DNA from: Chloroflexi bacterium TSY
Lineage (GTDB): Bacteria; Chloroflexota; Anaerolineae; Caldilineales; Caldilineaceae
Assembly: GCA_019217005.1 (NCBI GenBank)
Contig: JAHBNG010000129.1
Location: 1-43,793 of the forward strand
Length of the DNA stretch: 43,793 nucleotides
Reading direction: 5' to 3'
Shown here: one piece after another, positions 27,931 through 35,365 of the stretch
How the letters are laid out: every line of letters begins with the position of its first letter
Numbering within the stretch: position 1 is the stretch's first letter
The notes under the pieces: model-generated
The model's database searches: none
What the model saw: the letters and a program-made list of their open reading frames with translations, nothing else
What the model was told of the DNA's origin: nothing
Program-made: the position numbers and the translations under genes

Positions 27931-28508
27931 AAAACCTGGACAAACTTCTAGGATATCAACAGACTTTAGATATGCTACGAATACAATTGCCTGATCTATT
28001 TGATCGTATGAAAGATAATCCTGAAGACTTAAACTCCCTTACAATTGTTCTAAAGTCACTGCTGAAGGAACGAGTGCCAATTGTTGCGTTTGAAGAAATT
28101 GCTGATGAATTTATGCGACTTAAGAATTCGAATATTGGACTGATTCCCATTACCGAGGCAATGCGAAGTATTCCCAAGATTTGTCCCCAGCTACCCGGGA
28201 ACAATGAATCGTACCATTTCTATCAACTTGATTCCAAGTTCGAGGATGTGCTAAATTCAAATTTCAATAGAAGCGATTCCCATGCCGTCCTTGCCATAGA
28301 ACCACAGCAGTACCAACGTTTTCTTGCTTCAATGCGCAATGCGATGACTGTTCAATGGAATACTGCTCTAATTGTAAATAATGCATTTCTACGACCATTT
28401 GTCAAGCGACTCATAGCAAATGAATTCCCCGACATACCTATATTGTCTATGCGCGAGCTACGGCAAGATCTCAGCAGCCGAATAGTTGGGAAGATCGGTT
28501 TGTTATAG
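27888..28508 (+). CDS. FlhA C-domain segment (3' part of the interrupted gene)
   Basis: Native coding resumes at 27939. It carries the hallmark run of the FlhA/FHIPEP cytoplasmic domain: a SLLKERVPIVAFEEIADEF block (FlhA: NLLAEKVPIRDMRTILE), LPGNNESYHFYQLDSKFEDVL (FlhA: WFPGNEEVQVIGLDTALERLL), and FLRPFVKRLIANEFPDIPIL (FlhA: LRPLLARFLRRSLPQLVVL). These match over the whole domain, not one motif. The first 17 residues of the open frame come from the MITE. FlhA_C normally binds substrate-chaperone complexes in flagellar export; here it is fused to a NACHT ATPase. Confidence 0.85.
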   Translation: MSIYQKCKPNFEPPQNLDKLLGYQQTLDMLRIQLPDLFDRMKDNPEDLNSLTIVLKSLLKERVPIVAFEEIADEFMRLKNSNIGLIPITEAMRSIPKICPQLPGNNESYHFYQLDSKFEDVLNSNFNRSDSHAVLAIEPQQYQRFLASMRNAMTVQWNTALIVNNAFLRPFVKRLIANEFPDIPILSMRELRQDLSSRIVGKIGLL

Positions 28509-28510
28509 TC

Positions 28511-28708
28511 ATGGAAGAGTACATAAAGGTAATAGCTTTGTACTCTGTTAATGCTTTGACAAATGTGGAGCGGAGATTCTATCCAACCAGCAGCAATATG
28601 GACCATCTATCCGACAAGATATCCGCTCGAGCTTCAGCTATCGTCTCAAAGAGAAAGTGGAATGACTACAGCACATGCAAAATTAGGCCAGATCTTGGTA
28701 AATGTTGA
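28511..28708 (+). CDS. possible small coupled ORF, unknown
   Basis: A 65-residue frame starts with ATG two bases after the previous stop and overlaps the next gene's likely start by 47 bp. It could be a small protein, or the out-of-frame N terminus of the following gene after an indel. No family recognised. Confidence 0.3.
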   Translation: MEEYIKVIALYSVNALTNVERRFYPTSSNMDHLSDKISARASAIVSKRKWNDYSTCKIRPDLGKC

Positions 28709-30407
28709 GTTAGGATCCTGTTTAGCGCGTTTTGCAAACTCAGATCGAGATGAAGAAAATATCTTTAGAGATCATCTTCTTCGTAATCTAGAAATCTTAT
28801 TGGATGACTTAAAAATTCCAGCGGAGGTCTTGCTAGTTGTTGGTCTAGGTAGCCATAAGACTGACATTGTTGCCAGCGACTACCAATTAACCGTTAATTG
28901 CCAAAAGTGTAGATTGCTTCTGCCAGCAACTGTCCCTAGAGATGTAACTGCCCATGAATTAGCGAGATTAGTCGCCAGACAAATATACCACAACCGTGAG
29001 TTACTCATTGACAGGTTTCTATCCGAAGCGATTTGGAAAAGCTGGATGATAGTAATAAATGAGAACAGTCTGTCCAAACAATTTCAGCAAGAATTTCATG
29101 ATTTTCTGTCGCTGCTGATCCTCAATTACTTTAACATTGAAAGGGTTAAGAGAAGTACCGCATCAATCATAGAAGCTACACTGAACTGCACCAATGCTAA
29201 CGAGTGGCAAGTATTTGGTAGACCGGCAGAGACAATGCATGATTGTTCACAGGCGAATGAACGATGTGAACATCTCTCGAGACGGTACTTTGAGCACGCA
29301 ATTTTTGATTTGAATAACATAAGATTGTCCGTTATTCTCAGCGAGCAATCGCCTCTACAAACTTCTGCTGATACTCAATCATTGGAAGAGATGCTGGATA
29401 AAATGCGCGACGATCTTTATATTGAACTTGGTGTTCTAATTCCTAGAGTAATAGTTGATACAGATCAAAAACTGCAAAAATATAGATTTCGTATTCAAAT
29501 AAATGATGTTCGTTTCCCGTCTTTGTTTGGTTTAGAGTCAGGTAGTTTTTTTGTAAATGAGTCCCCTGCCAAGCTTGCGCAATTTAATATCACTGCCAAA
29601 TCAGCAATTAATCCAACAGATGGCAGTAGAGGTTCAATCATTCAAGATAGAGATAATACATTAGAATGGTGCAAAAGCATGGATATGCCAACTTGGACTC
29701 CATTAGAATTTATTGTGCTGAGTATATCGTCTGAAGTTCGACGCAATGCAAGTAAACTATTGACGGCTGAGACTGTAAGTTTCAGCATTGATCTCTTACG
29801 AAAAGAGTTTCCTCATTTAGTGGCTTCTGTTGTCGCACGCTTCGATATAATAAGTTTAGTTAGTATATTGAGGGACTTGCTATACGAACAGATCTCGATT
29901 CGCAATCTGCAAGGTATTCTCGAAAGTTTGTTGACTATTAATGGCATCACTCGCGTCGATCTAAGCAAATATATGGTGTTTTCACCGAATATTGAACAAT
30001 TGGTCCCCTTATGTAAGGATAAAACAATCGAGAATGTAGATATCTCTGACTACTCAAAATATGTTCGTATACCTCTAATTGAATCATATATTTCTAATAG
30101 CTATTGGGCAGAAAATAAAACCTTGGCCATATATCAGTTAGACTCATTACTAGAGGGCAGAATCAGGCGTTTGGATGCCGATCCACTGCAAGAAAAGGAG
30201 CATAATCAGTTAATCCAAATATTGTACGAATTGACATCTGTTCGGCCTGACCCATCGCAGTATCCAGCCGTTATAACTAACATAGATATAAGAAAAAGGT
30301 TCAGGCTTCTAATTGAGAAAGAATTGCCACAACTTGCTGTTCTATGCTATCAAGAATTAAAAGCCGGAATGAAACTGCAACTGATTGAAGTGATTTCTAT
30401 AACTTAA
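28662..30407 (+). CDS. soluble protein with C-terminal FlhA_C (FHIPEP cytoplasmic) domain
   Basis: This 581-residue protein has no transmembrane segment. The N-terminal 240 residues are unfamiliar, mostly helical and Leu-rich. From about 250 the FlhA C-domain is clear: IELGVLIPRVIVDTDQKLQ (FlhA: GFLPPVVHIRDNMDLQ), SEVRRNASKLLTAETVSF (FlhA helices before the QNLL block), LRDLLYEQISIRNLQGILE (FlhA: LQNLLAEKVPIRDMRTILE), and NSYWAENKTLAIYQLDSLLE. The frame opens at 28563; the ATG at 28662 follows an AG-rich stretch and is my choice, though an upstream start is possible. It lies in line between the NACHT-FlhA_C gene and the DUF1795-like gene. Confidence 0.8.
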   Translation: MTTAHAKLGQILVNVELGSCLARFANSDRDEENIFRDHLLRNLEILLDDLKIPAEVLLVVGLGSHKTDIVASDYQLTVNCQKCRLLLPATVPRDVTAHELARLVARQIYHNRELLIDRFLSEAIWKSWMIVINENSLSKQFQQEFHDFLSLLILNYFNIERVKRSTASIIEATLNCTNANEWQVFGRPAETMHDCSQANERCEHLSRRYFEHAIFDLNNIRLSVILSEQSPLQTSADTQSLEEMLDKMRDDLYIELGVLIPRVIVDTDQKLQKYRFRIQINDVRFPSLFGLESGSFFVNESPAKLAQFNITAKSAINPTDGSRGSIIQDRDNTLEWCKSMDMPTWTPLEFIVLSISSEVRRNASKLLTAETVSFSIDLLRKEFPHLVASVVARFDIISLVSILRDLLYEQISIRNLQGILESLLTINGITRVDLSKYMVFSPNIEQLVPLCKDKTIENVDISDYSKYVRIPLIESYISNSYWAENKTLAIYQLDSLLEGRIRRLDADPLQEKEHNQLIQILYELTSVRPDPSQYPAVITNIDIRKRFRLLIEKELPQLAVLCYQELKAGMKLQLIEVISIT

Positions 30408-30439
30408 CTTTGGTTCATAGCACAAATTAGGAGAAAATT

Positions 30440-30904
30440 ATGTCGCTGATGAATTTTCCAGGTTTTTCGTTAGAAGCTCAGCCCGGTTGGTCTCTTGACA
30501 CCATTATACTTAGCGGACCTCCTCAACATCAAACGGTCAGTTCTGATTCGTTAATCGGCATAGATCCACAAGAATTCCAACCTAATCTTGTTGCTACATC
30601 AGAACGTGTTTCGCCTATTGTTTCGCTGGAAAGCTACGTTGAGTCCCAGATTCAGGGATACGCATCTTCCGGGATATTTCGTCAGCAGGATGGACCAAGT
30701 GAAAAAGTGATTCTCAGCGGTGGTTTACATGGTATAGTTTGGGAGCAGGTTGTAAAAGGTCAAGATGGATCGTACGTACGACAAATTCAGCTAGTGACGA
30801 TTAAGGAAAGCGTTGCCTATACACTAATATTAAGTGGTCTTGATTGTGCAACTTTCAAGCAGAATCGAGAACAGAATCTGGGTATCTTATTGAGCTTCAA
30901 ATGA
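30440..30904 (+). CDS. DUF1795/DcrB-like protein
   Basis: This 154-residue protein starts 32 bp after the FlhA_C gene with AGGAG upstream of the ATG. It has the DUF1795/DcrB/Eag-like layout: an early PGWSLDTIIL strand, a middle SLESYVESQIQGY helix, and late strands YVRQIQLVTIKESVAYTLILSG ending in a helix and FK. Members include periplasmic DcrB and the Eag chaperones that load type VI effectors. No signal peptide is visible, so a cytoplasmic, chaperone-like role is more likely. Assignment is by pattern only. Confidence 0.6.
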   Translation: MSLMNFPGFSLEAQPGWSLDTIILSGPPQHQTVSSDSLIGIDPQEFQPNLVATSERVSPIVSLESYVESQIQGYASSGIFRQQDGPSEKVILSGGLHGIVWEQVVKGQDGSYVRQIQLVTIKESVAYTLILSGLDCATFKQNREQNLGILLSFK

Positions 30905-31158
30905 ACACTTAGCCACTACTTAGAGACCAAATATTTGTGAGAAGTCGCACAACGATGTGCATTTGCTAACGTTTCAGGGCTACAATCGCACACTTTTAAT
31001 GGTAACAGCATAGAATGGCAAATAATTACATCTGCTAGATGTCGAAGTGCTCGTCACAACATGCAAATATTCTTTGAGAAACTTGGCAGGCGGACTTCTG
31101 CCCCGTTGTTCTCCATTGGGTTCCCGATAATGACTATTCAGCTAATCCAATGCCCTAT
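30905..31158. other. short gene-free stretch
   Basis: No gene seen downstream of the STAND operon; no clear terminator hairpin either. Confidence 0.4.
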
Positions 31159-31166
31159 AACTTACG

Positions 31167-32202
31167 GGCTCATGAATGAAAATAGGTGAAATGGGAGTCA
31201 ATGAGAGAGCGAAGAAAGGAGTCATTGACGAATTTGAGATTGTGAGTCCATTCAAAGATGGCAACATATTGGGCAAGATAACGTTTATGAACACCCCGAA
31301 AGGGACGCAGAAAATTGCGTAGACCAGTCCAAATGCCTTCCATGGTGTTGCAGTGAACTTCCCGAATGCCGTCGCCATCATCATCGCGAGCCCATTCGTA
31401 CCGGGAGTGACAAACAGTGGCATGAGAGCGACCAGTCTCCGCAATGGGATTGTAGGCGTTGCACTCGTCGGTATAGAGAGTGGTGCCAGGGAGAGAGCAA
31501 GCAACAACTAAAGGAACAATGGTTGCTTGTTGTGTGTTGTCACAGACCGTGAACTGGACTTGGCCAGAGGTTCGTCCCACAACGCCCAGAATCGGTGGTC
31601 GGTCGTTCTCCATCGTCCCTCGTCCACGGCGCTTGTTGGCTCGAGGTCTGGGCGGGTCATCTGGATCGGGATGGTAATCGCCTTTCTCTCCTGCATTCTG
31701 GTACAGTTCATCGGCTTCAGCTACAGAATCGCGAAAAAGGGGGAAGCGGCTGCGGCTTGGAGCAACGCCGTATTCTGGATCCGATGGCGACGCTCCAACA
31801 ACGTACTATAGTTCAGAGACAGTTCCTCTGATAGATGCAGCGTTGGTGTCCCTTGAATGATGCCTCGCATCACTAAGACTATCGTCACACAATTGTAATG
31901 CGTTCCAGACCAGACTGTATTCGTAAAGGCATCGTATACTTTGCCGCATTCTCGGCATCTGTACTTATTCACCGGGGCTCGCTCTCGACTGTGAGGCGCT
32001 TGCCCTTCTGGCAATCTATGTCCATCTGGACATTGCATCCCTTCTGGATGCAAGATCTCTAACAATCTCTCATAACAGCCTTCTTCGCTCATCAGTTCTT
32101 GGATCGGATATCGCATTTTCATAGCTCTTTTTCTCTTTTCTTTTTTCTCATTGACCTCTTTCCCTATTTTACATACTTTTCACCTACTTTCATATATGAG
32201 CC
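31167..32202 (-). mobile_element. IS1595-family (ISXO2-like) insertion sequence
   Basis: A 1036-bp element with GGCTCAT ends continuing as imperfect inverted repeats (shared TAGGTGAAA), and an 8-bp target duplication AACTTACG (31159-31166, 32203-32210). Confidence 0.9.
31170..32122 (-). pseudogene. IS1595-family transposase, frameshifted
   Basis: The first frame (32122 to 31721) has the zinc-ribbon domain (CPDGH...YRCRECGKVY) and the helical linker. The DDE domain continues in another frame: ADELYQNAGEKGDYHPDPDD, then MENDRPPILGVVGR, TLYTDECNAYNP and the HCNTMEGIWTGLRNFLRPFRG motif. The frames meet at a CCCCCTTTTT run near 31735, so a single homopolymer indel explains the break. Confidence 0.88.
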
Positions 32203-32210
32203 AACTTACG

Positions 32211-32954
32211 CCTTCAGAAACTTATTTGTCGCGTTAATTGCCGTGATCGATACAATTTGACTTCTTATGTTCGTCGTGTCGTTATACTTATCACTCAAAA
32301 TTACATTCGCATCTGTAGCACTGTGTTTCATGCTTTTACATCATCACCATGACCTGACTTCTACTCTTTACGACACATATAGGCAAATTAATACTGAAAT
32401 CGACAGTCTTGTTTCTAATGCTCAAGTTTCGCCGAGCTAAACTTGACTCATTTGTTAAGTTTCTCTTTATGATAATTCTTAGTTGTTTCCTCCCTTTTTT
32501 GTTTTTTTTGTAGTGGGCAATAACACTTTGAACACGAGATTGAGCCATTTTCTCGCTTAAATTTGCATTTCAGACTGTTCAAACTGTCGTTGACCAGTAC
32601 ACTTTTGTTTTTTCGTGAGATTGCTTGAGGGCTTTTTTAATCAATTAGAGCGGATGTGGGTTAAGCTAAGACCATATACAGATCTCACATGCGGAATCGA
32701 ATGTCTGTTCTTGATTGGTCTCCAGCTAAACTGCCAATCACTTGAAACCGCTCTTACCAGTCGAAAGTGGCTGGTATACATGAAATACGCCATAATTGGG
32801 CATATCTTTAGCCTGATTATATCGTCAAAAAGTACAGGATAAGCAAAGTTATCGTGTACATCCGCGAGGAGAAAATCTTCGAAAGCATCTTTTCCCCAAG
32901 ACGCAAGTCGGCCATATCACCACGTTTGCTCATATTGCGTGCTAGTATAAAAGG
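32211..32954. other. gene-free stretch
   Basis: Several short open frames exist but none has recognisable content or a clear ribosome site. The sequence looks like decayed island DNA. Confidence 0.45.
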
Positions 32955-33437
32955 CTATAATTCCAGCCTGATCAAGTCCGATGGCGCTTGCTTCAAATCC
33001 AAATCCACACCAATGTAATCTTCTGTAGTCTTGATTGACGCATGGCCCAAAGACTTCTGAATCTGTTCAATCGGTGCTCCCGCCTTGTATGCCAACTTGG
33101 CAAAGGTACGGCGCAAGTCGTGAGGTACAAGCTTTTCAACAGGTGCATACTTTTCAACGATGTCCCAAACGGCTTGCGATGTCATTGGTCCTTCATAAAT
33201 TCGATTACCCTTACGCATGGGTAAGAACAAATAACCGCTTGTAGTGCGGGCAAATTGATTGACATTCACCAGATAGAGAAAGTACTCTCTCAGCTCTTCT
33301 TCGCTGATTTCATCCGGCGAGCGCATGTAGTAAGCCGCTAATTGACGCACCGCACTCACATAGGTGCGCTGGGTGTGCGGGGACTTACCGCTCAGTTGCA
33401 TGTCTTCTATCATTCTCTGACGTAGTGGGGTCATCAT
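32955..33437 (-). CDS. tyrosine recombinase with internal deletion
   Basis: This 160-residue protein joins the first 60 residues of the core-binding domain (LSGKSPHTQRTYVSAVRQLA) to the distal catalytic domain. PHDLRRTF (His, Arg), SLGHASIKTTEDY (His, catalytic Tyr) are present. The proximal catalytic Arg and the Lys region, about 130-140 residues, are missing in frame after VNVNQFARTT. The protein is therefore unlikely to recombine DNA. An SD of AGGAGGT lies six bases before the ATG. Confidence 0.8.
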   Translation of the reverse strand: MMTPLRQRMIEDMQLSGKSPHTQRTYVSAVRQLAAYYMRSPDEISEEELREYFLYLVNVNQFARTTSGYLFLPMRKGNRIYEGPMTSQAVWDIVEKYAPVEKLVPHDLRRTFAKLAYKAGAPIEQIQKSLGHASIKTTEDYIGVDLDLKQAPSDLIRLEL

Positions 33438-33438
33438 T

Positions 33439-33480
33439 ATACCTCCTGTTTAAATTGATGGATTCAACAACAGGAGGTAT
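33439..33480 (-). promoter_or_regulatory. inverted repeat able to sequester the recombinase ribosome site
   Basis: ATACCTCCTGTT (33439-33450) and AACAGGAGGTAT (33469-33480) are perfectly complementary. In the transcript of the recombinase gene the upstream arm can pair with the whole CAGGAGGTAT ribosome site next to the ATG, giving a 12-bp stem with an 18-nt loop. Confidence 0.6.
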
Positions 33481-33648
33481 CGTCTTATGGGGGTGTTCGG
33501 AGGGCAAATTTGTGGATTACCAGTCACGCCTCGCGCTGGCTTTCCTGCGCGAAGCGCTTCGTTCTAGACCTATTAGCATAAGTAATTATAGTACAAAAAC
33601 AGCCTGTTTTCGACCGTTTTCGTGTTACAGATGCCTGACAGACAAAAC

Positions 33649-33676
33649 GAAAAAGAGCCTGGCTTTGCCAGACTCT
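33649..33676 (-). terminator. probable rho-independent terminator
   Basis: On the minus strand GAGTCTGGC-AAA-GCCAGGCTC is followed by a T run. No clear gene ends here on that strand, so it may serve a lost island gene. Confidence 0.5.
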
Positions 33677-33961
33677 CTCTATGTCCTCAGTTACAAGCAT
33701 ACTCAACTATCGGCGTCAAAATCGTTACGAAACATCTCCCTAATTCCACTTTCTTAACCGCTGATGTCTATTGCAAAACTGTAACTTCAAAGTGAATACC
33801 ATAAAGTGCCCTCACATGTGGGATTAGTATGAGTTGAACAACAAACAACATGGAGTTAGGTCGCACTACTTTGCAGACAGCTCAACGAACGCAATAATGC
33901 CATCTCGTTTGAGCTATGGGATTACAATATTCGTTGAACCTGTCGTAAAGCCGGATTTTCC
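33677..33961. other. gene-free stretch
   Basis: No gene seen. If the 108-bp MITE is removed, the original 3' end of the lasso-like precursor would lie here on the minus strand, ending near 33918. Confidence 0.4.
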
Positions 33962-33966
33962 AGTCT

Positions 33967-34074
33967 CAGTAGATCCAAATCTAACGCAAAAACTAGATAT
34001 TGACCGGCAAATTTGTATTTATGTCAACTGTTTAGCCAGAATTCTCTCTCAAAACCTGAAATTTGGATCTACTG
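33967..34074. mobile_element. 108-bp MITE (CAGTAGATCC family, short form)
   Basis: Ends CAGTAGATCC/GGATCTACTG as in 19447-19661. It lacks an internal 107-bp block, the join lying at CCAAAT, which occurs at both edges of that block. Flanks AGTCT (33962-33966) and AGTAT (34075-34079) are a probable 5-bp duplication with one mismatch. Confidence 0.8.
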
Positions 34075-34212
34075 AGTATGGATTGTGCCACCAACGATGA
34101 CCAAGTCGTTGGCACTTGAAGAACCGGAAGCCTGAGTCAGTTCTTGCGCAGTTCCATAAGATTCAAGATTTGGTTTTGTATAAGTCTTGCGGATCTTTTG
34201 TTGTTTCATCAT
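34069..34212 (-). CDS. lasso-type RiPP precursor-like peptide
   Basis: This is a 47-residue peptide with GAGGAG seven bases before a double ATG (34212/34209). Its leader reads YTKPNLESYGTAQELTQ, matching the Y-x2-P-x-L-x3-G-x5-T motif that the lasso B1 protein recognises, with Thr at the -2 position. The core would begin ASGSSSAND, placing Asp at position 9, a standard ring-closing distance. The final Gln and the TAG stop are encoded by the end of the 108-bp MITE, so the C terminus is not native. No B1, B2 or C maturation genes lie in the window. Confidence 0.6.
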   Translation of the reverse strand: MMKQQKIRKTYTKPNLESYGTAQELTQASGSSSANDLVIVGGTIHTQ

Positions 34213-34746
34213 CCTGCAACTCCTCTCTGGCTCGTCATCTTGGAGAGCTATGCTTCCTGTGAGCCAATGATTTTGAAACTCAACAGGCCGCAAGCGTGTC
34301 ATTCTCGAGCGAAGCGAAGAATCCAACGATTGCGGTCTATTGAAACTAGTAACCATGTGTTTTAATTCTATTGTCCCTGCTAGCCAGTGTATAGGGCACA
34401 TATCGTCACGGCTTTTTTCTGTTTATCCAACTCTCTAAACAAAATAAGGTTACAAGACACAAGTGTAATTGTTTTTACTGGATAAAAGAATGACGAAATG
34501 CCTACGATTCCTTTACGAGACGAATCTCATCTAGCGGAGAGGCACCAACCATACATTTCCCTCGCGTCAGCTTGGCACAAATTCCCTACGTCGTTCCACT
34601 GTGGTCTTCTTGTCTGCTTTCCGTAATCAAGCATTGGCTCGAGCATAGTAACCTATCTAGCAAACCCATTTACCCTTTCCCCCACACCCTTTTTTGAAGC
34701 AAACTGAATATATTGTTGATTCTCTATGTGTACGTGATGATATGTC
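34213..34746. other. gene-free stretch
   Basis: No gene seen. It contains a common intergenic repeat motif (TTCTCGAGCGAAGCGAAGAA, near 34302) and the presumed promoter region of the precursor gene. Confidence 0.4.
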
Positions 34747-34899
34747 ATGATCAAGGCGCATCGTATTCGACTCAACCCTACCTCAAAACAAGCTGATTAT
34801 TTTTGGCAATGCGCGGGTGTCGCCAGGTTCACTTGGAACTGGGTGCTCAATTACTACGACATCATAATCCACGTTCCTTTGTGTAGATGTCTGATGTAG
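34747..34899 (+). pseudogene. truncated TnpB (IS200/IS605) N terminus
   Basis: The first 38 codons encode IKAHRIRLNPTSKQADYFWQ followed by GVARFTWNWVLNYYD, the conserved N terminus of TnpB. Homology stops at about 34860, where the sequence switches to the reverse-strand integrase fragment. Confidence 0.8.
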
Positions 34900-35123
34900 C
34901 GTTTGATATCCTGTGAAGAGATATCGTTGAGTTCAACATCGCCCACGAAGCAAAGGAATGCTGCAAATGTATACCTATATCTTTTTATAGTACTCTTGGC
35001 TAACTCTAATTCCTTGTCTAGCCAGTACCCGTCAAAGGCTGATGTGAGTTTCAAAGTTATGCGGTTTTTAGTTGCTCTTGAGAGGAAAATAGAGGAATAA
35101 AAAAAGCCCCTACTGACGTTCAT
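34861..35123 (-). pseudogene. tyrosine recombinase N-terminal fragment next to tRNA-Pro
   Basis: The core-binding (SAM-like) domain is visible: LTSAFDGYWLDKELELAKST, then IKRYRYTFAAFLCFVGD and DIKRYIRHLHK. The catalytic domain is gone, cut at the junction with the TnpB fragment. The gene reads away from the tRNA, 50 bp from its 3' end, the usual place for the integrase of a tRNA-integrated element. The start is uncertain; the ATG at 35123 lies inside the tRNA terminator. Confidence 0.7.
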
Positions 35124-35136
35124 CAGTAAGAGCTTT
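35099..35136 (-). terminator. rho-independent terminator of tRNA-Pro
   Basis: On the minus strand CTTACTGA and TCAGTAGGGGC form a hairpin flanked by AAAAGC and GCTTTTTTT, about 40 bases after the tRNA. A second, smaller hairpin (ATGCAAC-GTTGCAT) lies between them. Confidence 0.65.
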
Positions 35137-35170
35137 TCAGAGTCAATGCAACGAGAGTTGCATTTTTATA

Positions 35171-35246
<76 letters not shown>

Positions 35247-35365
35247 ATACCAAATTTCGCTTTCCCCACCCTTGGGGAGCTAGACCTCCGTGTTGGGCGG
35301 AATAGCCCCCTAAAGGCGTTTGGGTATGGTTGCTAGTATAGCCTAGACGAGGTACAATAGCAAAT

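Larger units (their letters stand above)
21665..28508 (+). pseudogene. NACHT ATPase - helical repeat - FlhA C-domain fusion, interrupted by an IS and a MITE
   Basis: Three open segments (21665-23404, 24914-27775, 27939-28508) are in the same frame once the IS (23406-24909) and the 155-bp MITE (27776-27930) are removed, each with one target duplication. The repaired gene is about 1723 codons. The IS junction restores the smooth read NEIYS-LINMGWMNAKFERT, a form typical after NACHT modules of this kind. The MITE junction restores IIGKNL-DKLLGYQ inside the FlhA-like domain. Order: NACHT (1-580), TPR/HEAT-like helical repeats (about 600-1400) including one EF-hand loop, FlhA_C (about 1415-1723). 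There is no FlhA transmembrane part. Confidence 0.85.

Noticed and set aside
21665..30904. Flagellar or type III secretion locus
   Set aside because: Only the FlhA cytoplasmic domain is present; no FlhA membrane region, FlhB, FliP/Q/R, ATPase or structural genes are seen.
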